Below are positions 50,737-60,812 of a stretch of 64,000 bases of DNA, piece after piece. Numbering within the stretch: position 1 is the first letter of the stretch; each line of letters opens with the position of its first letter. The notes beneath the pieces are model-generated. The model was not told where the DNA came from and did no database searches. It worked only from the letters and a program-made list of their open reading frames with translations. The stretch lies in NCBI RefSeq assembly GCF_000423045.1, contig NZ_KE383972.1:391670-455669 (forward strand), read 5' to 3'. A program made the translations under genes and the position numbers. This stretch comes from Christiangramia portivictoriae DSM 23547 (GTDB lineage: Bacteria; Bacteroidota; Bacteroidia; Flavobacteriales; Flavobacteriaceae).

Positions 50737-53436
50737 TTGCAAACAAATATCCCCAATACACTTTTTTGCTTAGTTTTCGCGCTATTTATGACCTCCATTT
50801 TACCTGCCCAGGAGATCGGAAATAACTCGATTCCCGTTGAAAGTCAAAAGGATAGCATAGCTCCGGCAATTACTTCTGAAGAGATCGTTCAAAACCTGCA
50901 GGCGACCGATACCGTAAAACAGGATTCAGTTAAAAAATCTCAGTTTATTACCGATGTTGTGGACTATAGCGCTAAGGATTATATGCGCTTAAGCCCTAAG
51001 GAGAATAAGATATACCTATATAATGAGGCGAAGATCATATATGGCGATATGACCATTGAAGCCGGACTCATTGTAATTGATAATAACAAGAATGAGTTCT
51101 TCGCCTATGGAATAGAGGACTCCCTGGGAGAATATATCCAAAAACCCATTTTCACCCAGGCTACTAGAAAAGTGGAACCAGATTCGCTTCGATTCAATTT
51201 TGATACAGAAAGAGCTTTGGTTTATAACTCCCGAACCCAGGAGGCCGACTTTAATGTGAAAGGCATGGTGACCAAGCGTGAAAATGATTCGGTTTACTTC
51301 ATGAAGAACGTAAGGTTTACCACTTCTCAGGATGTAGATGACCCGGAGTATTTCTTCTATGCGAGGAAGATCAAGTTCGTACCTGAAAAGAAGATCGTGA
51401 CCGGCCTGGTGAATATGTACATTGCCGATGTTCCAACTCCCTTAGGACTTCCTTTTGGATATTTCCCGTTAACAGATGAGGAAACTTCAGGCTTCATCAT
51501 TCCGTCCTTTGGTGATTCCCAGTATGGATACAACCTTCAGAATGGTGGTTATTATTTTGCCATTAGTGATTACGTGGATCTCCTGGCTCTGGGTAGTTAT
51601 TACACAAACGGGTCATATACGCTGGAATTTTCTTCCAATTATGCGAACAGGTATAAATACCGCGGTAACGCGAGAGTGAGATTTGAGAAATTATTTACAA
51701 GCGAAAGAGGTTTTCCAGATTTTGCAGAAAGATCCAGCTATAACATCCAGTGGTCTCATAGCCAGGACCCAAAAGCCAGTCCCAACTCAAGGTTTTCAGC
51801 TTCGGTGAACTTAGGAAGCAGTGAATATTATGCTGAATCCATCAACCAGGCGAATACAGGGAATTACCTGAACAACGAACTGAACTCATCGGTCTCCTAT
51901 AGTAAAACCTTTCCTGGTGAGCCACAGGTGAATTTAAGTCTGGCAGCCCGACATTCTCAAAATACCAGGACCAATTCGGTAAACCTTAGTCTGCCTACCT
52001 TGCAGCTAAGCATGTCTCGTATTTACCCCCTAGCTCCTGCAACAGGAAGTAAGAAAGGATTTATAGAAAACATCAATCTGCAGTATAATTTACGCGCAGA
52101 AAACCAGATCAATACTGCAGACTCCCTTTTTCTGACTCCGCAAATGTTTGATGACGCCAGGCTGGGAGCACAACACAGTATTCCGCTAAACACCAACTTC
52201 AAGCTCTTTAAATATTTAAGTGTTTCTACAGGAACCAGTTATGAAGAAACATGGGTTTCAAGAACATTTGAAAGATCCTATGACCCAGTACTGGATGACG
52301 TGGTGATCGATACCATACGGGGATTTGATTCTTATCGCACCTATAACTTTAACACCAGCCTTGGAACCACTCTTTATGGTTTTAAAAACTTCGGAAAGGA
52401 TAAAAAAATACAGGCGATCCGCCACGTAATGAGACCTTCGGTAAGCTACAATATTAACCCAGGGTTTGATCAATTTTACGATCGATACATTCAGGAATCT
52501 GAAGATGAGAACGGTGAAATATTTGAAGAAATCGTAGATTATTCGCGATTTGACGGAACTTTATATGGAGCGCCGGGAAGAAATTTCTCCAGTTCGCTAG
52601 GTTTCAGTTTAAGCAACACCATAGAGGCAAAAGTAAGATCGAAAGACAGCACTGCCATAGAACCTGAAAAGATCACTTTACTTAATAACTTCAGTATTGG
52701 TACAAGTTATAATCTCGCAGGAGATTCCCTGCGCCTGTCTCCAATTTCACTTCGTGGATCTATTCCGGTAATCAAAAACAAGCTGGACATTAACTTTGGC
52801 GGGAATCTGGATATCTATGCGCTGGATAATAATAATAGAAGAATCGACAAGCTGAATATCGAAAATGGCGGAAGTTTGTTTCGTTTGACTGCAGGAAACG
52901 TAAACTTTGGCTATTCTTTCTCCAATAAAGATTTTGAAGGCGTAGAAGAGGAAGAAACCGATGATATGGATAATGAAACCTATAGAAACGGTGGCCGTCC
53001 AGATGATCTATTTGGAACAGGAATGGGCGAAGATGGCAGACTTTTCGACGAAGATCCATTTGAAGGTGAAGAAGAGGAAAACGAAAATGGCTGGTATAAC
53101 TATAATATTCCATGGGATGTACGGGTGGCGTATGCTATGAATTACACCAATTCTGCCCGGCAGAACACCGTATCAGCACATTCGTTGATGTTTAATGGAA
53201 ATATAGAGATCGCACCAAAATGGAAGATTGGAGCAAGTACAGGATATGACCTGGTAAACAGCGGGGTAACTCCTACCCAATTGCGTTTTCAACGTGATCT
53301 GGATAGCTGGTTGATGAGTTTTAGCTGGGTGCCTTTTGGACCAAGAAAATCCTGGAACTTCCTCATTAGGATCAAGGCAAGCGTCTTAAGTGACATAAAA
53401 TATGAAAAGCGACGAGATCGCGATAGAACCTTATAA
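50737..53436 (+). CDS. lptD: LPS assembly outer-membrane protein LptD-like
   Basis: This 899-residue protein has an N-terminal signal (1-25), an OstA/LptA-like periplasmic jelly roll (about 70-220, 'YNEAKIIYGDMTIEAGLIVI') and a C-terminal barrel (about 235-899). The barrel includes 'GLPFGYFPLTDEETSGFIIPSFGDSQYGYNLQNGG', a segment diagnostic of LptD (positions about 236-270). It would insert LPS into the outer leaflet. The start is TTG 50737; the frame is open upstream to 50671 with no ATG, GTG or TTG. An acidic loop (about 730-790) is unusual. Confidence 0.88.
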   Translation: MQTNIPNTLFCLVFALFMTSILPAQEIGNNSIPVESQKDSIAPAITSEEIVQNLQATDTVKQDSVKKSQFITDVVDYSAKDYMRLSPKENKIYLYNEAKIIYGDMTIEAGLIVIDNNKNEFFAYGIEDSLGEYIQKPIFTQATRKVEPDSLRFNFDTERALVYNSRTQEADFNVKGMVTKRENDSVYFMKNVRFTTSQDVDDPEYFFYARKIKFVPEKKIVTGLVNMYIADVPTPLGLPFGYFPLTDEETSGFIIPSFGDSQYGYNLQNGGYYFAISDYVDLLALGSYYTNGSYTLEFSSNYANRYKYRGNARVRFEKLFTSERGFPDFAERSSYNIQWSHSQDPKASPNSRFSASVNLGSSEYYAESINQANTGNYLNNELNSSVSYSKTFPGEPQVNLSLAARHSQNTRTNSVNLSLPTLQLSMSRIYPLAPATGSKKGFIENINLQYNLRAENQINTADSLFLTPQMFDDARLGAQHSIPLNTNFKLFKYLSVSTGTSYEETWVSRTFERSYDPVLDDVVIDTIRGFDSYRTYNFNTSLGTTLYGFKNFGKDKKIQAIRHVMRPSVSYNINPGFDQFYDRYIQESEDENGEIFEEIVDYSRFDGTLYGAPGRNFSSSLGFSLSNTIEAKVRSKDSTAIEPEKITLLNNFSIGTSYNLAGDSLRLSPISLRGSIPVIKNKLDINFGGNLDIYALDNNNRRIDKLNIENGGSLFRLTAGNVNFGYSFSNKDFEGVEEEETDDMDNETYRNGGRPDDLFGTGMGEDGRLFDEDPFEGEEEENENGWYNYNIPWDVRVAYAMNYTNSARQNTVSAHSLMFNGNIEIAPKWKIGASTGYDLVNSGVTPTQLRFQRDLDSWLMSFSWVPFGPRKSWNFLIRIKASVLSDIKYEKRRDRDRTL

Positions 53437-53448
53437 AATTATTGAGCA

Positions 53449-53832
53449 ATGAAAAAGATTATCAATACAGACAACGCACCAGCTCCAATAGGCCCTTATA
53501 ACCAGGCAATATTTGCCGGTAATACCTTATACATTAGCGGACAGATAGCGATTGATCCTTCCACCGGAGATTTGAAAACCGAAGATCTGGAAGCTGAAAC
53601 CACACTGGTTTTAGAAAATTTAAAAGCTATACTCACTGAAGCTGGATTGAGTCTAGATCATGTCATAAAAACCTCTATTTTTATAAGTGACATGAATAAC
53701 TTCGGAAAGATTAATGATGTCTATTCCAGATATTTTGATTCTGAAAACGCTCCAGCAAGAGAAACTGTGGAAGTTGCAAATCTTCCGAAATTCGTAAATG
53801 TTGAAATAAGCGCGATCGCAGTTAAGTTCTAA
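53449..53832 (+). CDS. ridA: RidA family enamine/imine deaminase
   Basis: This 127-residue protein has the RidA marks 'APAPIGPYNQA', 'LYISGQIAIDP' and the C-terminal 'NVEISAIAV' with conserved Glu. The catalytic Arg lies in 'APARETVEV'. It hydrolyses reactive 2-aminoacrylate-type intermediates. It follows lptD by 12 bases. Confidence 0.95.
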   Translation: MKKIINTDNAPAPIGPYNQAIFAGNTLYISGQIAIDPSTGDLKTEDLEAETTLVLENLKAILTEAGLSLDHVIKTSIFISDMNNFGKINDVYSRYFDSENAPARETVEVANLPKFVNVEISAIAVKF

Positions 53833-54198
53833 TCAAAGGCCCTGAATCAACAGTCTTGCGGTCGCCGGATTGGTCGCCAACGGAACATTATGCACATCGC
53901 AAAGGCGCATTAACATGAAAATATCTGGCTCATGTGGATGCTTATCCAGTGGATCTCTGAAAAATATGACCATGTCCACCTGTTTTTCAGCAATTCTGGC
54001 AGCGATCTGAGCATCACCACCTAAAGGCCCGGAAAGTAATTTCTCCACTTTGTAACCGGCTGCTTCGGTTTTTCCACCCGTAGTCCCCGTAGCAATGATC
54101 TTGATCTCTTTGGAATGGAGGATCTCTTTAAATTGATTCAGAAACTGAACCATTTCAGGTTTCTTCCCATCATGGGCAATAATCGCAATTGTTTTCAT
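53833..54198 (-). CDS. mgsA: Methylglyoxal synthase
   Basis: This 121-residue enzyme has the family 'IIAHDGKKPEM' N-terminus, 'ATGTTGGKTEAAGY', the catalytic 'GPLGGDAQIAARI' with Asp, and 'DPLDKHPHEPDI' with catalytic His. It converts dihydroxyacetone phosphate to methylglyoxal and phosphate, opening a bypass of lower glycolysis. Its ATG overlaps the pfkA stop by one base, so the two are coupled. RidA converges with no gap. Confidence 0.96.
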   Translation of the reverse strand: MKTIAIIAHDGKKPEMVQFLNQFKEILHSKEIKIIATGTTGGKTEAAGYKVEKLLSGPLGGDAQIAARIAEKQVDMVIFFRDPLDKHPHEPDIFMLMRLCDVHNVPLATNPATARLLIQGL

Positions 54199-55184
54199 TA
54201 AGTTGAGAGGATTTCAGAAATACGTAAAAGGTCTTTGTTAATCGTATGCTTACCCTTTAAAGCCTTGTCCAGACTGCAGCTTTCAATTTCATTGTTCATC
54301 ATTCCTACCATCAGGTCTCGTTTTCCATCCAAAAGCAATTCCACAGCTTTGACACTCAGCCTGCTGGCCAGTACTCTGTCGAAACAGGTGGGTCTTCCTC
54401 CTCTTTGAATGTGTCCCAGCACTGTAACCCGTGCGTCATAAAAAGGCAGGTTCTCCTTGACATATTCTGCCAGCTCAAAAACATTCTTTCCTATTTTATC
54501 ACCTTCAGAAACTACAACGATACTGGAGGTTTTTCCAGCTCTCCGGCTTCGCTCCAGTGAATCGAGCAATCTATCCAGACCAAGATCTTCTTCAGGAATC
54601 AAAATCTCTTCAGCTCCAGCGCCAATTCCGGTATTAAGCGCTATAAATCCAGCATCACGCCCCATAACTTCCACAAAGAAAAGTCTGTTATGAGAACTTG
54701 CGGTATCACGTATCTTGTCAATCGCCTCAATTACAGTATTCAATGCTGTATCGTAACCAATGGTATAATGCGTTCCAAAAATGTCATTATCGATAGTGCC
54801 TGGTACACCAATCACAGGATAATTGTGCTCTTCACTAAACACCTTACCTCCGGTAAATGTTCCATCACCTCCAATAAGGATCATAGCGTCCACGCCTTCT
54901 TTCTTCAAATTGGCAGCAGCCTTCGCCCGCCCCTCTTTGGTCATGAATTCCTTGGATCGTGCCGACTGTAATATGGTTCCTCCCTGGTTGATCGTATTTC
55001 GCACACTACGTGCGTTTAGTGGAATAAAGTCTCCCGAGATCATACCCTGGAAACCACGATAATATCCAACACAATCTATGTGGTAATATGCGCAGGTTCT
55101 AACCACCGCTCTAATGGCAGCGTTCATACCCGGAGAATCTCCTCCGGATGTCATTACCCCAATCTTCTTTAATTTCTTGCTCAT
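54198..55184 (-). CDS. pfkA: ATP-dependent 6-phosphofructokinase
   Basis: This 328-residue enzyme has 'MTSGGDSPGMNAAIRAV', 'IGGDGTFTGG' (Gly in GGDG fits ATP rather than pyrophosphate use), 'GTIDNDIFGT' and 'VLGHIQRGGRPTCFDR'. It catalyses fructose 6-phosphate to fructose 1,6-bisphosphate. It is followed by mgsA with a TAATG overlap and preceded by tamB at 94 bases. Confidence 0.97.
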   Translation of the reverse strand: MSKKLKKIGVMTSGGDSPGMNAAIRAVVRTCAYYHIDCVGYYRGFQGMISGDFIPLNARSVRNTINQGGTILQSARSKEFMTKEGRAKAAANLKKEGVDAMILIGGDGTFTGGKVFSEEHNYPVIGVPGTIDNDIFGTHYTIGYDTALNTVIEAIDKIRDTASSHNRLFFVEVMGRDAGFIALNTGIGAGAEEILIPEEDLGLDRLLDSLERSRRAGKTSSIVVVSEGDKIGKNVFELAEYVKENLPFYDARVTVLGHIQRGGRPTCFDRVLASRLSVKAVELLLDGKRDLMVGMMNNEIESCSLDKALKGKHTINKDLLRISEILST

Positions 55185-55278
55185 GAATGCTTTTCTTGAT
55201 CATCTAAAACTACAAACTTAATTTTAGGAAGCCAATCATTTGTTCTGCTAGATTTTCGTTAATTCTGAAGTTTTCAAA

Positions 55279-58200
55279 TCACTCATTTTCGTCTTCAGAT
55301 TTAAAATTCATGAAATCCGGAGCAGGTGACGGCGTTGCTGGTTCTTTTTCTTCTTCTTCTTCTGAATCATTAAAACCTTCAATAGTGGTGTTGGCGATCT
55401 TCCTGATCAATTCCTTGAAGGTATCAAAGTCTACATTATAGGATAACCCAACTCCCTGGGTAAAACCTATCTCTTCACCAATAAATTGAATGTTATTTTC
55501 ACGGTTGAAGACCGATGCCCTTAAACTACCATCTGCATTTAAAAGGAAGTCGATCTCCAGGTCTCCAATAATCACGGACTCTGTTACTCCGCCAATGGGC
55601 ACACCCACCTGGCCGTTGATTAATACACGATCTGATATCTGGGTAGATAATGTCAACCCAAACCTGTCCACGGTTTGTTGATCTGGTGTACGATCACCCT
55701 GTACGTAATTAACACCTACCTGGAATTTACCATCATCATCAGCAAAAATATCGTTAACAATGCTGGATGCTCTTTCGGCCAGGGTACCGTAGATTGCCGC
55801 TCCACGCAATCCAAACTCACTGTAGAACGTTCCCTGGGTTACCAGGAACAAAGCCTGTAATTCTGTAGTAGCCCTGTCGTCGATTCTATACTGCAATTCA
55901 GATTTTACGGTTGAACTGGCACTTGGAAAATCTATAGCGAAGCCAATTTCCGGCTGAGCGATCTCGCCCTGCAAATTAATAATGACATCTACCGGAATCT
56001 TCCTGTTTACCGAGGGGTTTTCCAGTAAAACTGCCGGGTTTGCATTGAGAGAATATACCGCACTTACATCCAGTTGCGCATCCATAGGGTCTCCGTCCCA
56101 GTTAATGCTACCTCCAGTTTCTACCGTAAAAACCTTTTGAACCAGTCCGGCATATTTAAAATTATACACACCTTCATAAACAATGAAGTCGCCCCACATA
56201 TTAAATTTACCATTGGTATTGATTTCCAGCAGCAGGTTTCCGGAGCCACGGCCCCGCAAAGTGCTACCACTCGTCTGGTCTACCACTACTTCAACTTCAG
56301 CATCATTGGTGATGTCAAGATCAAAGACCAGTTCGAGACCTTTTACTTCTGGAATTTCAATTTCTTCACCGGCAAGTCGGGCTGCTTTTTCCTCCGGACT
56401 CAAAAATCGTATAAATGAATTATCTCCCACAGATTCAGTATCACTTAGCGGAATCTTGAAAACAGTACCACGCTCGGTCGCCGCATTCACTTCTATCACC
56501 AGCTCATCTGTTGGTCCCATGATCGAGGCTTCCCCATCGATAAAGGCGGTTCCATAATAAAGAGCATCTTCGTCTGCCTCTGTATCCAGTACCAGCATCC
56601 GGTCTGAAACCAGGGTGAGATCCAGGAACCATTCAGAGAAATTGCGGTGAGAGATAAGGCCGTCCAGAGTTCCTCTGGTATCAAACTTGGTATCCACAAT
56701 ATCTATGTTATCAAAAACAAATTGCTGTTGGGTTAAATCTACTTCTGCATTTTGCTGAAAATCTATATCTACATTCAGGTAAGGAATCCTTAGTCCGGCA
56801 TCTGCAAGGCTTAACGATCCTGAGAAATCGGGGTTTTTGTAATTTCCGGTCACAAAGGCCCGCCCTGTGGCAAAACCTCGAATATCTGTAAGCACATCTG
56901 CTCCCAAAGGAGTAAATACGCCCATGTTTAGACGGTTCATATTCACTTCCAGATCGATTCTTGGTTCGCTACCGTTCACATTAATATCACCAATGGCAGA
57001 TAATGACTCGATCCCCTGTTTTTCGAGCTGAGCGTAAATGGAATAATTACTAAGATCCTGGTTTCCGGTGACATCCAGAGCCAGATTACCCATTACCAGA
57101 TCATTTACTTCAAATTTATCAATCCTCAAATTTGAAACCGGGAAATAAGCACCGTCTTCCTGAAGTAGTTCCAAATCACCATTAAGAATCCCAGCCAGGT
57201 CCAGGCTATCAATTTCTGGAGTGATCTTGCCAATATCCACTTCACTAAATTTCATTTTAAAGTTCTTGTAAGTGCTGTCACGCATATTCCCACTAAGCCT
57301 GATCTCCTCGTTTTTATGACTCATCACCAGAGAATCTATCTGCAGATCCCGGAAACTGTTATCAAAAATAATTTTGTTGCTGCGATCGCTATTTTCATTA
57401 AGGTACCAGACCTTTTCTTTGAACTTAAAATCTGATCGCTGGATACCCACCACAGATTTAGTATTCTCATTGATCGTATGAAAAAGGTTCAGGTTAAATT
57501 CATCAGTATTATTCTTTCCTCCTTTAAATTCTGAACGAATAAATAGAGTGTCACGCTGGGTCACATTAATAAAGCTGAACTCTGAGAATTTGTAAAGATC
57601 TGTTGAAACGCTATCGGCTTCGAAGAAGGTATTGTAAATAGGGTTAGTATTATCGACCTGCAGATTGATATCTTCGGCCATATTTTCAAAGAAATCGATT
57701 CTGGGCGATCTGAAGGTTAGTTTGAATTCAGATTCATCAGACTCCACCCTGCCACGAATAAACGTATTTGGTGCCAGTTCAATCTCAGGATAAAAAACTT
57801 CGACGATCTGGTTATAGATGTCAAAATCAAACTCCATATACTGGTTGGTCGTGATCGTTTTCGGTTGGTAATTAGTATAAATACTTCCTATGGAATTCTC
57901 AATAAGCGCCCCAACCTCATTCACTTTAAATATTCCGCTTACTTCTCCATTAATCACATCTGGAGAATTGATCGTAATCGTTCGCACAGGACCTTCAAAT
58001 GAGGAAGCTATGTTGAGATCATCAAAATAATAAAGATCGTTCTGGTTTTTGTAGGAGGTATTCAGCAACAAAATTTTCCCAAAAGCATTGTCAATATTGG
58101 TTCCCTGCATGTTCATGATGACGTCACCTTTAAAGACTGATACCGTATCTCTATTTACAAAATTAAGTGCATGTAGATCTGCATATCCTACAGAAGCCTC

Positions 58201-59697
58201 AAAATCATATACATTAATTTCTTCTGAAACATCTGCCAGACCATTAAATTCCATTTCCAGATTTGGATCATTCGATTTAAAATATCCATTAAATAGAGGA
58301 TTCCGAAGGTTCCCCATGATCTGGATGTTCGAATACGCATAATTATTGAATTCCAGTTTGGTAATGCTTCCTTTTAGCTGCGTGTTCAGGTTTTCCTGGT
58401 CCAGGCCTTTTCCGTCAAAATCGATATCGAAACTTGCTTTTCCCAGTTGAGAATTACCAATCAGGCGACCCAGATTAAAGTTTTTAAATATCAGTTTACC
58501 TTTGTAACTTGAGGCAGCTGAATTATTGAAATTATTCAGCTCAAAATCTGCATCTGCCGATCCAAGTTGAGTGCTCACGATCACATCTGCATCCAGAAAA
58601 CCGTTTGTTACCACCGTATTTCCTTTGATATTCACATTCCCAAAATCCCGAAGCGTTTCCGGTAACTGTCCTGCCAGTGCCCCTGGCAGAAAATTGATCA
58701 TATCGTAGTAATTGGTATTGAAATCTGAAAAACTACCGTCTAACTTGAATGAATTTGGTTCATCTGAAAATGATCCTACCACCTGAAAATTCCCATATAT
58801 CTCGGTTCTGTCCAGACCCTGGAGACGGAATCCTTCCAATTGAAAATCATTTAAAGTACCCGCAAGTTCTGTCTGGAATTTTACAAGTTGATTTTCTCCA
58901 AAACCATCGTAAAATGTGATCAGGTCATTCGTATTCAGAATACTTTCACGAAACCTGGCTTCTACCTGTACGAGGTTTTCAAAATCTGAAAAATCTGAAA
59001 GGTCATATTCAAAAGAAAGATCTGCATCCACCAGGGATCCGGGAGTTTGCAGGATCATATTTTGCAGGCTCATCCTGTTTGGATCGTAATGGAAAAGTGT
59101 AGAAAGCTGATCTATTCTTATTCCGCGATGTTCATAGCCTCTAAGCATTCCAATATCTATATCAATATTGGAATTGAATATTCGCAGCTCATTGGCGTAA
59201 ATATTAAGATCATCCACTACCAGAACATCAGAGCGGTCCAGGTTTTCATCTATAAAACTATAGCGGCTGTTCGTGATCTGCACATCTTCCGCAGTAAGCT
59301 GAAAATCCTTCGGGTCACCTGTGGGTTCTTTCTGAAGTTTTTGAATGAGCACGCCAAGGTTATCACGATCTTCACCTTTATACCTGCGCATATGCATGTT
59401 CAGGCCGTCTATTCTTGTATCACCTAGCTCTGGAGCGTTACTCATAAGTTTAGAGTAACTTAGAATGGAAGAGCTTATCTCATTTGCCGTAAATAAGGTA
59501 TCCTCATGATGATCTTCCACGTAAATGTCATTCAGCAGAATATCGCCGAAATAGCTAATAGAGACCCGACCAATGTTGATACGAACATCGCTATTCTCCT
59601 GAAGAGAGGTGGTAAGTTTTCGTGCTACCGAAGTCTGAACAGCAGGAATGGAAAACACGATCAATAAAATAATGAATAACAAAACAAGTGCAACCAC
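55279..59697 (-). CDS. tamB: TamB-like translocation and assembly module protein
   Basis: This protein of at least 1472 residues has an N-terminal transmembrane anchor, a very long beta-helix-like taco repeat region and the C-terminal DUF490 domain (about 1090-1420, 'GGSINWDGDPMDAQLDVSAVY'). It links inner and outer membrane in lipid or barrel assembly. The GTG used at 59697 leaves a hydrophobic start. The frame is open to 59736 and encodes a basic lead (KRIKKFWKILTKT), but no ATG/GTG/TTG is found there. The true start is unresolved. Confidence 0.9.
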   Translation of the reverse strand: MVALVLLFIILLIVFSIPAVQTSVARKLTTSLQENSDVRINIGRVSISYFGDILLNDIYVEDHHEDTLFTANEISSSILSYSKLMSNAPELGDTRIDGLNMHMRRYKGEDRDNLGVLIQKLQKEPTGDPKDFQLTAEDVQITNSRYSFIDENLDRSDVLVVDDLNIYANELRIFNSNIDIDIGMLRGYEHRGIRIDQLSTLFHYDPNRMSLQNMILQTPGSLVDADLSFEYDLSDFSDFENLVQVEARFRESILNTNDLITFYDGFGENQLVKFQTELAGTLNDFQLEGFRLQGLDRTEIYGNFQVVGSFSDEPNSFKLDGSFSDFNTNYYDMINFLPGALAGQLPETLRDFGNVNIKGNTVVTNGFLDADVIVSTQLGSADADFELNNFNNSAASSYKGKLIFKNFNLGRLIGNSQLGKASFDIDFDGKGLDQENLNTQLKGSITKLEFNNYAYSNIQIMGNLRNPLFNGYFKSNDPNLEMEFNGLADVSEEINVYDFEASVGYADLHALNFVNRDTVSVFKGDVIMNMQGTNIDNAFGKILLLNTSYKNQNDLYYFDDLNIASSFEGPVRTITINSPDVINGEVSGIFKVNEVGALIENSIGSIYTNYQPKTITTNQYMEFDFDIYNQIVEVFYPEIELAPNTFIRGRVESDESEFKLTFRSPRIDFFENMAEDINLQVDNTNPIYNTFFEADSVSTDLYKFSEFSFINVTQRDTLFIRSEFKGGKNNTDEFNLNLFHTINENTKSVVGIQRSDFKFKEKVWYLNENSDRSNKIIFDNSFRDLQIDSLVMSHKNEEIRLSGNMRDSTYKNFKMKFSEVDIGKITPEIDSLDLAGILNGDLELLQEDGAYFPVSNLRIDKFEVNDLVMGNLALDVTGNQDLSNYSIYAQLEKQGIESLSAIGDINVNGSEPRIDLEVNMNRLNMGVFTPLGADVLTDIRGFATGRAFVTGNYKNPDFSGSLSLADAGLRIPYLNVDIDFQQNAEVDLTQQQFVFDNIDIVDTKFDTRGTLDGLISHRNFSEWFLDLTLVSDRMLVLDTEADEDALYYGTAFIDGEASIMGPTDELVIEVNAATERGTVFKIPLSDTESVGDNSFIRFLSPEEKAARLAGEEIEIPEVKGLELVFDLDITNDAEVEVVVDQTSGSTLRGRGSGNLLLEINTNGKFNMWGDFIVYEGVYNFKYAGLVQKVFTVETGGSINWDGDPMDAQLDVSAVYSLNANPAVLLENPSVNRKIPVDVIINLQGEIAQPEIGFAIDFPSASSTVKSELQYRIDDRATTELQALFLVTQGTFYSEFGLRGAAIYGTLAERASSIVNDIFADDDGKFQVGVNYVQGDRTPDQQTVDRFGLTLSTQISDRVLINGQVGVPIGGVTESVIIGDLEIDFLLNADGSLRASVFNRENNIQFIGEEIGFTQGVGLSYNVDFDTFKELIRKIANTTIEGFNDSEEEEEKEPATPSPAPDFMNFKSEDENE

Positions 59698-59788
59698 TGT
59701 TTTCGTTAGTATTTTCCAGAATTTTTTGATACGTTTTTATGTTTTAACTTTGCGACTAATTTACAATATCTATTCCCAAATAAATCTG

Positions 59789-60811
59789 ATGGCTGATCAT
59801 TTAATAAACATTCTCGCAATAGAATCCTCCTGTGATGACACGGCGGCTGCCGTAATCTCCAACGGTAGAATTCTTTCCAATATTGTTGCGACCCAGGAAG
59901 TACACAAACAATATGGCGGAGTTGTTCCAGAACTTGCCTCAAGGGCGCATCAACAGAATATAGTTCCAGTGATCCACCAGGCTTTGGAAAAGGCAAATAT
60001 CGACAAAAAAGATCTCTCTGCAATCGCATTCACCAGAGGTCCGGGACTTATGGGCTCGTTGCTTGTAGGCACCTCTTTTGCGAAGTCTCTCGCGATGGGC
60101 CTGGAAGTACCTCTTATTGAGGTAAACCATATGCAGGCACATATCCTGGCACATTTTATTGAAGAAGATGGTTTTGACAAGCCTGAATTCCCTTTTCTGG
60201 CGATGACCATAAGCGGTGGTCACACCCAGATCGTTAAGGTTTCCAATTATTTTGAGATGGAAGTTATAGGTGAAACTCTTGATGACGCTGTTGGCGAGGC
60301 ATTTGATAAAAGCGCAAAAATTCTGGGACTGCCCTATCCTGGTGGTCCTTTGATCGATAAGTATGCCCGGGAAGGTAATCCCAAAGCATTTCAGTTTCCA
60401 AAACCTAAGGTTGATGATCTAAACTTCAGCTTTAGTGGATTCAAAACTGCAGTTTTATATTTCGTTCAGAAAAAGACAAAAGAAGATCCAGAATTTATTG
60501 AGAACAACCTGAAAGATATTTGCGCCTCCATACAATATGCGATCGTGGGAATTCTTGTGGATAAACTGAAGAAAGCAGTGAAAAGAACCGGGATCAACCA
60601 GGTAGCCATAGGTGGCGGAGTTTCAGCAAACAGCGGTATACGCCAGGCTTTAGTTGATGCCGAAAAAAAATGGGGCTGGAAATGTTTTATACCTAAATTT
60701 GAATATACTACAGATAACGCTGCCATGATCGGGATCGCTGGCTATCACAAGTATCTACAGCAGGATTTTGCAGATTTTTCAGTAACCGCACAGTCGAGAT
60801 ACAAAATTTAA
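59789..60811 (+). CDS. tsaD: tRNA N6-threonylcarbamoyladenosine biosynthesis protein
   Basis: This 340-residue protein has 'AIESSCDDTAAAV', the metal-binding 'VNHMQAHILAH' (HxxxH), 'SGGHTQIV' and 'AIGGGVSANSGIRQ'. It is the Kae1/TsaD protein of t6A synthesis at position 37 of ANN-decoding tRNAs. The start is ATG 59789 (MADHLINILAIESS). A longer frame to 59648 overlaps tamB and adds unrelated residues. One base to rsmE. Confidence 0.97.
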   Translation: MADHLINILAIESSCDDTAAAVISNGRILSNIVATQEVHKQYGGVVPELASRAHQQNIVPVIHQALEKANIDKKDLSAIAFTRGPGLMGSLLVGTSFAKSLAMGLEVPLIEVNHMQAHILAHFIEEDGFDKPEFPFLAMTISGGHTQIVKVSNYFEMEVIGETLDDAVGEAFDKSAKILGLPYPGGPLIDKYAREGNPKAFQFPKPKVDDLNFSFSGFKTAVLYFVQKKTKEDPEFIENNLKDICASIQYAIVGILVDKLKKAVKRTGINQVAIGGGVSANSGIRQALVDAEKKWGWKCFIPKFEYTTDNAAMIGIAGYHKYLQQDFADFSVTAQSRYKI

Positions 60812-60812
60812 C

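Noticed and set aside
59648-59788. A 47-residue N-terminal extension of TsaD
   Set aside because: It overlaps tamB on the other strand and shows no TsaD-like sequence; the family start is ATG 59789.
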